Shown: in pieces, positions 1-8,271 of the stretch
Layout of the letters: every line of letters starts with the position of its first letter
How positions within the stretch are numbered: the stretch's first letter is position 1
Assembly (NCBI GenBank): GCA_014237975.1
Contig: JABACA010000012.1
Coordinates: 1-32,379, forward strand
DNA: 32,379 bases
From: Mariniblastus sp.
GTDB taxonomy: Bacteria; Planctomycetota; Planctomycetia; Pirellulales; Pirellulaceae
Reading direction: 5' to 3'
Made by a program: the position numbers and the translations under genes
The notes under the pieces: model-generated
Told to the model about the DNA's origin: nothing
Databases searched by the model: none
Seen by the model: the letters and a program-made list of their open reading frames with translations, nothing else

Positions 1-912
1 ATGCTGCAACGGTTCGACTTTGTCATCAACCGGGATGACAGCATCATGACGGTCGGAGTCAATAATGGCTCTGACAAAGTTACGCCCGATTTATTGGCCC
101 ATAGTTACAATGCCATTTCCGTTGGGCGCAGCAACGGTAACCATTCGCGAGGGGCGACCACGTTTTATGGTGCCGGTCGTTTTAAACCGGATATCGTCGC
201 CGGTGATTCGGCCACCAGTTATACGACTCCCCGGGTAGCGGGCGCGGCAGCCATTTTGCGGCAAGCGGCCGAAGGTACCAATGGTACCGATTCGATTACC
301 ATTCGTTCCGTGTTGTTTGCCGGTGCTACCAAAGACGAGTTCCAGGACTGGTCGCGGACGACCACCCAACCGATTGATGAAGTATTTGGATTTGGCGAAC
401 TGAACATCTATAACAGTTACCACATATTGCAGTCGGGGGAATTCAAAGGTTCGAAGAGTTTGTTCGGAAACGATGTTGCCTTACTCGGTTGGGATAGCGG
501 ACGGACCGACGGTATCAACGATTTATACTACGAATTCGAGATATCGGCCGCTTCGCCGTTGGAAGAATTGTCGGTTGCATTGACGTGGAATATTAATGTC
601 ATCGACAACGATCTATCGACCGATATATTTGAAGCATCCACGGAACTGGCAAATCTGGATTTGGCCCTGCTGGATTCGTTGGGCAATGTCATCGACCAAA
701 GCGTCAGTACCGTTAGTAATTCGGAGCATCTATTTCTGAAAGATCTCGACCCGGGTTCCTACCGCTTTCGTGTTTCAGGCGATTCCTCCACGAATTTTGG
801 TTTGGCTTGGCAGATTAATGCCATCCCGGAGCCGGGTGGCGGATTGCTGGCATCGGTGATGTTTGGTTTGTATTTGACCCGCCGGCGGAGAGCGATAGTA
901 CGGCAGAGTTGA
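1..912 (+). CDS. Subtilisin-like (S8) serine protease with PEP-CTERM tail, 5' end missing
   Basis: This is the C-terminal part of a secreted S8 peptidase. Around residues 75-90 it has ATSYTTPRVAGAAAIL, which matches the GTSxATPxVAG block that carries the catalytic Ser of subtilases. The preceding stretch (VGVNNG..., then AISVGRSNG) resembles the strands around the oxyanion-hole Asn. The catalytic Asp and His blocks are absent, so the ATG at base 1 is probably an internal Met and the gene starts outside the window. A beta-rich domain follows (about residues 170-270). The protein ends with IPEPGGG, a hydrophobic stretch and RRRR, a typical PEP-CTERM exosortase sorting signal. It is probably exported and then processed or anchored at the surface. 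Its substrate is unknown. Confidence 0.82.
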   Translation: MLQRFDFVINRDDSIMTVGVNNGSDKVTPDLLAHSYNAISVGRSNGNHSRGATTFYGAGRFKPDIVAGDSATSYTTPRVAGAAAILRQAAEGTNGTDSITIRSVLFAGATKDEFQDWSRTTTQPIDEVFGFGELNIYNSYHILQSGEFKGSKSLFGNDVALLGWDSGRTDGINDLYYEFEISAASPLEELSVALTWNINVIDNDLSTDIFEASTELANLDLALLDSLGNVIDQSVSTVSNSEHLFLKDLDPGSYRFRVSGDSSTNFGLAWQINAIPEPGGGLLASVMFGLYLTRRRRAIVRQS

Positions 913-986
913 TAAAAGAAGGAACTTTTTTGATTGCCGATCGTCTGAACGGTACAATGTGATGGGTATCCAGTTACGGAGAAACG

Positions 987-2264
987 ATGAAACCATCCTC
1001 CTCAATGAAACTGCTGGGCAGCGTAATATTGAGCGCGCTGATCATGACTGCGGCAGGCGTTTGTCAGGATCCCAGCGACGACGGCGATCCTCCCTCCTAT
1101 GCGTTGGATAAATTGCTCTTGAAATCGGGAGCTGAAATACGTGGTCAAATCCTGCAGGAAGTCATCCAGGAAGGGCGGACCTACGTACTCTTCAGAACGG
1201 AAAACGGCGGCGTGCTTAAATTGGAGCGCGGTAAAGTGGTTCAGCGTTCTTACCCTGCCGAACCGATCGAAAAGGAATACCATGCCAAGGTCACGGATCT
1301 TCCGGATAATACAGACAGTCATTGGACCATGTACCAATGGTTGAGTCGCCAGAAGGGCGGAGCTGTCCGGTTCAAGCACGAGAGGGATTTTCACCTGCGG
1401 CGGATCATTGAACTGGATCCCACGGATGAGCGGGCTTTGAACCTGTTGGATTTCCAAAACCTGGATGGTCAATGGGTCGACAAGGACCTGTTGCATGCCT
1501 ATCACGGTTACGTTTCAGACGGTGGCAAATGGATGCCGCAGCTGCAGTTACAGGTGAACCAGCGGGCCGAGCAAAAGAAACAGGCTAAAGGTGATCGCAA
1601 TGGAGAGCTTAAGCGCTGGAACAGGTACGTTTTGGGAAACGAGAATCCGAGTGTCGTTGAGAAGCAGCTTTATGCCCTGGTCGATGCCGATTCGCTCGAC
1701 TTGGTTGCCAAAATGATGGCCGAGGAAAAACGTCCCGATGTTCGGCGGCTGTTCGTAGAAGCGATCGGTCGATTGCCAACGAGTTACGCTCAGAGCCTGC
1801 TGGTCAAATATGCAATTGTGGATGGTGAGGCCAAGGTTCGTGACCGGGCCATTACCATGCTACAGCAGCCGCATTACGAACCCTTCCAGTCAACCACAAT
1901 TGCGGCGGCCTACCTGGCCAGTCCGGAAAATCTGGTGGTTCGTCGGACGGCCCGCTTGATCGGAATACTGGGCGCTGACAATGGTCCGTTTTATTTAAAA
2001 CAGGTGCTGGTTACCAAACACAAGACGGCAACCGGGAATCAGCCGGGGCGAACCCAGGGCTCGTTTTCCAATTCGGGTGACCTGCAGAGTTTTGGGGCGG
2101 GGGGTGGTCCAACCCACAAGTTGGTCGAGGTTCAGAACCATGAAGCACTGGATGCCTTGCGAATTTACTCGGGTCAGGATTTTGGATTCGACGTAAATCG
2201 TTGGAAAAAGTGGTTCATTGAAAATCATATGACCACCGAAGAAGATATTCGACGGGACCATTGA
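987..2264 (+). CDS. Secreted hypothetical protein with HEAT-like helical repeats
   Basis: This 425-residue protein has an N-terminal signal peptide (hydrophobic stretch at about residues 8-25) and no convincing lipobox. The first third (about 40-95) reads as a small beta domain of the kind that begins many planctomycete periplasmic proteins (LLLKSGAEIRGQIL, then RTENGGVLKLERGKVV). The middle is charged. Residues about 215-345 look like HEAT-type helical pairs (VRRLFVEAIGRLP, VRDRAITML, VVRRTARLIGILG). GGAG lies 6 nt before the ATG. The gene converges on the large minus-strand gene, leaving 24 nt between the two stops. No enzymatic motif is visible. It is probably a periplasmic scaffold or binding protein; the function is unknown. 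Confidence 0.75.
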   Translation: MKPSSSMKLLGSVILSALIMTAAGVCQDPSDDGDPPSYALDKLLLKSGAEIRGQILQEVIQEGRTYVLFRTENGGVLKLERGKVVQRSYPAEPIEKEYHAKVTDLPDNTDSHWTMYQWLSRQKGGAVRFKHERDFHLRRIIELDPTDERALNLLDFQNLDGQWVDKDLLHAYHGYVSDGGKWMPQLQLQVNQRAEQKKQAKGDRNGELKRWNRYVLGNENPSVVEKQLYALVDADSLDLVAKMMAEEKRPDVRRLFVEAIGRLPTSYAQSLLVKYAIVDGEAKVRDRAITMLQQPHYEPFQSTTIAAAYLASPENLVVRRTARLIGILGADNGPFYLKQVLVTKHKTATGNQPGRTQGSFSNSGDLQSFGAGGGPTHKLVEVQNHEALDALRIYSGQDFGFDVNRWKKWFIENHMTTEEDIRRDH

Positions 2265-2288
2265 CCGCCGAAACAGCCTGACGGGTCG

Positions 2289-4583
2289 TTACATCGGTGT
2301 CTGTAGCAAGGATTGTGCGAACGGATTATCCTGGGCACCTTTTTGACGAGCGGGCTTCTTGTTTTGGTAATCCGTGAGTCGTTTTTGGGCTGCCTGGGCA
2401 TCGGCGGTTCCTGGTCGGTAAAGGCGTAGCGCGGACGTCTGAATTCGCGATGCCATTTCGAAATCCCCTAACTGGGCCAGAGCCGCAGCAACCACCTGTC
2501 GCGACAAGGGATCATTGGCCCGGTTCGATTGCAGCATGTCTTTAACGAACGGTCGGAGCGCGTCCTTCTTTTGCAGTGCAGGAACGCTCGAAGTGGAGTA
2601 GATCCACATCGTTTTTAGCGCAAGCAAGGGCGACGGTTGGACCTGTTGGTAGAGGGAGACTGCCTCTTCCGGTTTGCCGGCAAAGAAATGCGTATCCGCC
2701 AGGCGGGTTTGGATCAACGGATTGGAGCGGTTCTTGAGAAATGCCTCGCAAAGCACCTTGGATTCATCGTAGCGCCCGCTGTGGATTAATAGTCCGGAAA
2801 GTTCCGCCACCAGCGTTTCATCGTCGGGAGATTGTGAGACGGCAGTTTGCAAACGCTGGATCGCGGGGGCCAGCTTGCCTTGGCTGGCCAACAGTTTGGC
2901 CGCGGCTAACTGGGATTCCCATTTAGTGGGAGCGAGTTTACTGGCAAAATCGAACCATTTAATGGCGTTATCAACCTCGCCTTGGCGTGCCAATACGAAA
3001 CCGAGACCGAAATTGGCATCGAAATTATCCGGTTCATATTTGACCGCCTGGCGATAATGGTGTTCCGCCAGTTTAAAGTATTGAACTGCGTTGGGGCCAC
3101 GGTCCTGTTGGGCCGCCTTGCTGATGATATCGGCCAAATTCAAATGGGCGGGAGCATAGGTCGGGTCGTACTTAATCGCCGCCAACAGCGAACCGTTAGC
3201 GGAATTGAAATCGTTGGCCATGATGCTCTTGACCGCATTGGCGTATTCAAGTCTTGCTTTTTCAGGACCCGCATGTCCGTCGTAAAAGGCGGCATCCGCT
3301 GGGTAGCCTTGATCGGCGAACAAGCTTTTTAAACGGAGGTCATTGGCGGTTCTCGGTTTGGATGTCCAACTCTGGCTGAAGGGCGTGATCAGATTTCGCA
3401 ATTCGTCTTGGGGCGACGCCAGTCGTTGAATATCCTGCCGTAGTTGCTCAAGCCCTACTTTTCCCTGGTAAACCACCCGGAGCTGGCCTGCGGAATCGAT
3501 CAGGAAACTGGTGGGAATGGGGTAAGGTTGTTGCACATCGTAAAAGGCGCCCCGCAGAATGGACATTTTCTCAATCCAGTCCTGGTCGGCCGTTCCCCAC
3601 TCGAACGGGAACTTCAATTTGTCGGCCACCCATTTAGCGTCTTCCAACGTGGTGTCCTGGTTGGGCAACCCGTCCGTCGTGAGGGCAATCACGCGGATCC
3701 CCAGCTCGGTAAACTGATTGTAATTTTCCGAAAACTCTTTCAATTCAACCTTGCACGGCTCGCACCAACTAGCCCATAAATTCAGCAATGTGAATTGGGT
3801 TGCATCGTTTGCCGTCGCCAGGTCAATCCGGGAATGGGTGCCATCATGGTTTTTCATTTCCGTGATCGGCATCCTGATAGGCGGTACGACATAAGTCGCA
3901 ACGGCGGTGCGCTCCGGAAAAGCCAGCGGGCCCGCCTGTAAATCCGTTTGTTCGGGGCGAACCAACGTTTTGACCAAAGGTGCTTCGTCGGTTTGTTCAA
4001 TGGAGTAGTGTTGGTCCATTGCCAGATTGGCCAGGTTGCTCTGAGAACCATCCGGCCAGTTGATCTCAACCTTCTCAATTTGTTCGGCTTGGCCCAGGCC
4101 AAACGTGATCCGTTTACTCGATTGACTCAGAAAACCGGAGCCGGCCGCCACGGTCTTGGTTAACCAGTCACCGTCCTTGATTTTGACGCGAATGCGGGCG
4201 CCAATCGCGTCTCGGTTACATAAGGTGCCGGCTAATTTAAACGACACAAAATGGTTTCCCGATTGGATGTCGTTTCGCAAGAAACGAAACATCGGGGCGT
4301 TCCGGTTGGTCAACAGGAAGTCGACGTCACCATCGAGGTCCCAGTCGGACAGCGCCAAACCGCGACCATCTTCGAGATAGTCCAAGCCGGTAATGGACGA
4401 AACATTGGCAAACGACAGTTGGCCCAGATTGAGAAAAGCGCAATTCCGTTCCTGTCCACTGAAGGAACGGCCAACCCGCATCTCGTGGTCAAACAACTCG
4501 TGTTGTTCCCGCATCCGGTCAATGTCTGATTGCTTGTTGGAGTCACCCGTTGAATTCGGCAAAACTTGCCGCCAGAAAAGACT
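2289..4583 (-). other. Segment after the UGA: UnbV/ASPIC, TlpA-like thioredoxin and TPR domains
   Basis: The part after the TGA begins SLFWRQVLPNS and continues with ERNCAFLNLG, a further FG-GAP-like loop (LSDWDLDGDVD) and the UnbV/ASPIC domain (NHFVSFKLAGTLCNRDAIGA, then VEINWPDGSQSN). A TlpA/ResA-like thioredoxin domain follows, with LNLWASWCEPC and the cis-Pro element YPIPTSFLID. The C-terminal 300 residues are TPRs (ANFGLGFVLARQGEVDNAIKWF and similar). An isolated protein starting here would lack a signal peptide, although every domain in it is of a kind expected outside the cytoplasm. That supports translation as one chain with the anchored N-terminal segment. Confidence 0.8.
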
Positions 4584-6485
4584 TCATAAATCATCGGCAA
4601 TTTTGCGGGTCAGAAATCCGTTAGGAACAACGATGTCGTCCCATCCGTCATTATTCATGTCGACAAACTTGGATCCCCACGCCCAGCGTCCCATGAACAC
4701 ATTGGCCGATCCTCCAATATCGTCAAACCCGTTTTCCGCGCCAAGGAAAAGCGAATTTCCACGGGCCATGTATTGCATCCGGTTCTGTAGCTCCGGTCGG
4801 CGGCTCAGGTAGTTGTCCTGGAAACTGACCCGATTGCCAGCTGTCGAATACATGTTGGAGATATAAAGATCCATCCGGCCGTCGTGGTTGATATCAGCCC
4901 AGTCGACTGACATTCCAAACGACTGGTCTTCGATTTCCAATTCTGCCGCTCGATTGCGAAATTTGCCATTTTCAAACTCGTAGAAACAATTTCGACCATA
5001 ATCATTGGCAACGTACAAATCCTGATCACCATCGTTATCAAAATCCTGCCAGCCGGCGGCATAGCTGTATTTTTGGTTGTCGGCATTCAAACCGACTTGT
5101 TCCGTCGCATCGACAAACTGGAAATTTCCATCGTTTCGCAACAACGTATTGGGACCACCGCTGTTTGAGTCATGCATGGGAAAGGCGAAGGGAAATCGGC
5201 GACCTTCGGCACGTTTGTCATAGTACCCACATACATAGACGTCCAGGTCTCCGTCATTGTCGAAATCCGCGCTGCACATCGAGTAGGGATCCTGGATGTC
5301 CGGATATTTTGATTTAAGCACAAAACGGGACCCGTTGTTTTCGTATACCAACAATCCATTGGCTGCACCCACCACCAGGTCCTGTTTTGAATCGTTGTTG
5401 AGGTCAATCAACAACGAGCTGCGGGTGTGGTCCGATAGGTCGATATTCCATTCGGCTGAGGAATCCTTGGTGGTCCCATTTGGTTGTTGGATTAATAATC
5501 GGTTAGGTAAACCAAATGGTTGGCAAAGATAAATGTCATCCAGCCCGTCGCTGTTGACATCACCCACGCAAATCCCGTTGTATCCAAAGACGCCGTGGTC
5601 GGCGATTTTTGCGGCCCACTGGTCGGCGCCCTGGCCAAACTGCTCGATCAACTGGGGGTCATGGTCAAACAGACTGGCGGTATAATCTTCGAACCCAACC
5701 GGGTTACTGCCGGTATACGTTGCGCATTCATAATCAGTAATCCTGATGGACTCGATCAAGGGATAACGGGAGTCAGCCTGTGGCGCCCAGGTGATGTCCA
5801 GGGTGGCATTGAACTCGCCGCTTTGCAGGTTTGAATTCAATGCGAAAAAACTGGCCAATACACCCGTGTGGATTTTGTCCTGGTCCCTTTCAATTCGAAA
5901 AATCTTGAATTTCGACCTCAATCTGGATTCACCCGAGTCTCCCACGATCGGGTCGAAAACGGATTTCATAAAGGCTGTAAAATCAACCTTCGGTGATGCG
6001 TCGTCATTCGGGTCGATGGTTGCTGCAGTACCAGCCACATCATCCATCTCCACCAAGCGACGGGCGGTGATCTTCGATGCGGCTTCTGCTGGAGAGCGGA
6101 ACACTGTTTCGAGGTGCGTTGCGTCCAAGGGGGCTGCCGAGAAACCTGACACGGCGAATTGACCGACCTGGTCCGGTTTCAAACCGGTCGCGTTCGCGTA
6201 TTTTTCACTCAGTTTTTTCAGTCGTCCCGTCAGAGTCGCCTGAACCTCTTCAATATCTGCCAACTGATCAAAATCGGTGTCACTGGTGTCCGGATCCGTT
6301 TCACCGACAGGTTCCTTCTTGACGTTTTCGACATTTTTTCCCGGACCTTGGCCGTCATCTCTTGTCACCGGTTTCCAGAAGAAATAGCTGGCACACGCGA
6401 TGATCAGCACCGCCGCGACAAGTAGTGTGACCGGCCAAAACGAAGAGGATTCCGGTTGGTGCGGTCTAGATGAATTGGCAGCCAT
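2289..6485 (-). CDS. Probable selenoprotein: membrane-anchored CRTAC1/UnbV-thioredoxin-TPR protein with in-frame UGA
   Basis: Two adjacent open stretches on the minus strand lie in the same frame and are separated by a single TGA at 4586-4584. Read through, they give 1398 residues with residue 634 at the TGA, in the context DDL-U-SLFWRQV. The order is: TM anchor (about 17-40), N-terminal domain, FG-GAP/VCBS propeller (about 290-620), residue 634, UnbV/ASPIC domain (about 740-830), TlpA-like thioredoxin domain with WCEPC (Cys908 and Cys911), and TPRs (about 1070-1380). The downstream part has no Shine-Dalgarno and no ATG near its beginning; its first possible start is a TTG seven codons after the TGA. 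A GUU-loop hairpin lies 12 nt after the TGA, as in a bacterial SECIS. The start chosen is the ATG at 6485, 5 nt after AGGGA. The rest of the frame is open. Alternatives are a recent nonsense mutation, a sequencing error, or two polypeptides. No sel genes lie in the window. Confidence 0.74.
4557..4571 (-). promoter_or_regulatory. SECIS-like stem-loop just after the in-frame UGA
   Basis: On the mRNA strand, 12 nt after the UGA, CGGCAA pairs perfectly with UUGCCG across a GUU triloop. The first loop G is 19 nt after the UGA. Bacterial SECIS elements recognised by SelB are small hairpins inside the coding region, with a loop G (usually followed by U) roughly 16-37 nt downstream of the UGA, so both position and loop fit. 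I see no bulged U and no extended lower stem as in E. coli fdhF. A 6-bp stem can occur by chance, so its support comes from location. Confidence 0.6.
4584..6485 (-). other. Segment before the UGA: TM anchor and FG-GAP/VCBS propeller
   Basis: This 633-codon part would be annotated as a separate CRTAC1-family gene if the TGA were taken as a stop. It starts with a single membrane helix (FWPVTLLVAAVLIIACASYFF), so the rest should face the periplasm. Repeated Ca-binding-like DxDxDGxxD loops occur at VGDVNSDGLDD, DLNNDSKQD, ADFDNDGDLD, QDFDNDGDQD, ADINHDGRMD and VDMNNDGWDD, giving at least six blades. The sequence ends NGFLTRKIADDL immediately before the TGA. That is mid-domain, because CRTAC1 proteins normally continue from the last FG-GAP repeat into the UnbV domain. 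Confidence 0.8.
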
Positions 6486-6488
6486 CAA

Positions 6489-6923
6489 AATCCCTGGGCC
6501 GAAACGAAAAACTTGGGGAAAACGAATCTATTACTACGTATTCTACACCCATCCTTGTTCATTCAAATAGGCGGCCCATTATAGACGCTCCCATATTGAA
6601 AGGCGAACGAACAACATGGACAGCCAGCGACGGCCGATGATCGATTGCTGCAGGGGCGAACTCTTTTCAGCTTTTCGCGAATCCAAGACTCGGTGTGGCA
6701 GCAGGGCAGGGCGTCGGAAACCTCGCTAAGATTGTTTGACAGTTTTGCCGGAGTGGCAGGCGAGGGGTGCAGCGCCGATGGTCAATGGGTCTCCCGGAAG
6801 CACGTCCTGGTTGCCAGCGGAAAGCAGTTGGCTTCCATCGTCGACCCGGTCGATGACCGAGGCATTGATCCGAAAGAACAGGCCGGTCGAAATCCTTTGG
6901 CTGCCCGGCCGCTGCGAAATCAT
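6489..6923. other. Intergenic region between endonuclease IV and the CRTAC1-like gene
   Basis: This stretch of about 430 bp should hold the minus-strand promoter of the CRTAC1-like gene; its part next to 6489 is AT-rich. An ATG immediately after the endonuclease IV stop opens a 65-codon minus-strand frame (6923-6726), but it has no ribosome binding site and no recognisable domain. I see no RNA gene. Confidence 0.4.
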
Positions 6924-7778
6924 CTAACTGACCAGGCTGCGCAGTTTTTCCAGGTTCATTTCATCCATGTCTTTACCGTCGATCTCACCCTTCTCCGTTT
7001 CCAGGTACATCGGTATGTGGGAGAAACGCGGATCATTTAACAACAATCGAAACGGCTCGTCACCCATTTCGCCCTGTCCAATATGCTCATGACGGTCTTT
7101 CTTGGACGCGAAAGGTCTTTTGCTGTCGTTCAGGTGGATCGCTTTTATGTTATTAATACCAAACGTCGATTCCATTTGGTGAATCGTTGTTTCGTAGTCT
7201 TGCTCATTTGCCAAAGAATAACCGGCCGCAAACGTGTGGCAGGTATCAATACAGACGCCCAGCCGTTCCGGTTGGTTGACCTGCTCGATAATGTAACTTA
7301 GTTGTCCGAATTCGAAGCCCAGATTCGATCCTTGACCAGCGGTATTTTCAAGTAACGGGAAAGTTGTCAAATCGGATGTTCGCTGCAAAACAATGGCCAG
7401 TGAGTTGGCAATGGTAGCCAGCCCTTCCTCGGGCGTGCTTGTCGTATGGCTGCCCGGATGGAAAACGACATAGGGAATCCCCAGCCGATCTGCCCGCTGC
7501 AATTCATCCACCAGTGCATCGATGCTTTTTTCTAACAACTCGTCTTTGTTGCTTGCCAGATTAATCAGATAGGATGCATGGGACAGCGTGTGTTGTATAT
7601 CGCGTTGGTCTAGAGACGATTGAAACTTGTCACAGTCCTCGTCCGTCAAAACAGTGCCTTTCCAGCGGTTGTTGTTCTTGGTAAATACCTGGACGCAATC
7701 GCAATCGACCTTGCTCGCCGCTTCCACTGCTTTCCAGTAGCCGCCCGCGACGGACATGTGAGCTCCGAGAATTGGCAA
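6924..7778 (-). CDS. nfo: Endonuclease IV (deoxyribonuclease IV, AP endonuclease)
   Basis: This Zn-dependent TIM-barrel enzyme cleaves 5' to abasic sites in base excision repair. Visible family blocks are ILGAHMSVAGG at the start, VFHPGSH, LLENTAGQG, CIDTCHTFAAGYS, HLNDSKRPFASKKDRHEHIG and the terminal YLETEKGE; together these carry the metal-binding His, Glu and Asp residues. The reading frame extends to a TTG at 7859. I chose the TTG at 7778 because AGGAG lies 9 nt upstream, the product then has 284 residues (E. coli Nfo has 285), and the N-terminus aligns with the family. The gene stands alone, with large gaps on both sides. Confidence 0.93.
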   Translation of the reverse strand: MPILGAHMSVAGGYWKAVEAASKVDCDCVQVFTKNNNRWKGTVLTDEDCDKFQSSLDQRDIQHTLSHASYLINLASNKDELLEKSIDALVDELQRADRLGIPYVVFHPGSHTTSTPEEGLATIANSLAIVLQRTSDLTTFPLLENTAGQGSNLGFEFGQLSYIIEQVNQPERLGVCIDTCHTFAAGYSLANEQDYETTIHQMESTFGINNIKAIHLNDSKRPFASKKDRHEHIGQGEMGDEPFRLLLNDPRFSHIPMYLETEKGEIDGKDMDEMNLEKLRSLVS

Positions 7779-8271
7779 GGGACCGTTCTCCTGTTTCCGA
7801 GTTCTCGCCAACCGTGTGTTACTGGCCAGTCGAGGGGGATGGAAATCTGCAGGAATCAACCCCGCAGGAAAAAACAGAAAACATAATAACGCGATGAGAA
7901 GGATTTAGACAGTCGGCACGGGCGTTTCGGGTTGAAGTGCCAGTTCATAGCGCGTGATGCGAAACGGCTCGAGGTGACCATCTGTTGGTAAGTGAGGGGA
8001 ATGGAAAAGGCGGCTGGTAAATAGTAGGATAATTTTTCGATTGCTGGAGGGTCCATGTCAGATGAGTTTGCAGGACCTGGAACTAGAGGCTGGCCAAGAC
8101 CTGGTCATCTTCATTCTGGAAGGCAATCGGAACACCGAGCGGGCACACAGATGTTACCGAGTGGAAATTTTGGGTGCCGTTGAACCGTTAACTTTTGGAC
8201 TATTATTGTGTGATCGGAAGTGTCGGGCCTGTTAGCCTGCACACGACCCTTCAAAACCAGGATAGATACTT
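7779..8271. other. Intergenic region between nfo and the HlyD-like gene (divergent)
   Basis: This region of about 490 bp between divergent genes must hold both promoters. A plus-strand frame from the ATG at 8062 to 8235 (57 codons, MSLQDLELEAGQ...) has GGAGG 11 nt upstream, and an overlapping frame from 8055 has the same GGAGG 4 nt upstream. Neither resembles a known protein, so I leave them uncalled. No RNA gene is recognised. Confidence 0.4.
8180..8206 (+). promoter_or_regulatory. Possible sigma-70 promoter of the HlyD-like gene
   Basis: TTGAAC (8180-8185) and TATTAT (8201-8206) are separated by 15 bp, which is shorter than the ideal 17. They lie about 65 bp before the ATG at 8272. Similarity is the only support. 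Confidence 0.25.

Noticed and set aside
2289-4562. Separate gene starting at TTG 4562, with the upstream CRTAC1 part as its own gene
   Set aside because: The frame is continuous through the TGA, no ribosome binding site precedes any start, and the split falls inside the usual CRTAC1 domain course. I prefer one recoded gene, though two products are not strictly excluded.
6726-6923. 65-codon minus-strand frame directly after endonuclease IV
   Set aside because: ATG right after the stop but without Shine-Dalgarno or domain; kept as intergenic.
8041-8235. Short plus-strand frames near 8041-8235
   Set aside because: GGAGG lies nearby, but two frames compete and neither looks like a known protein.
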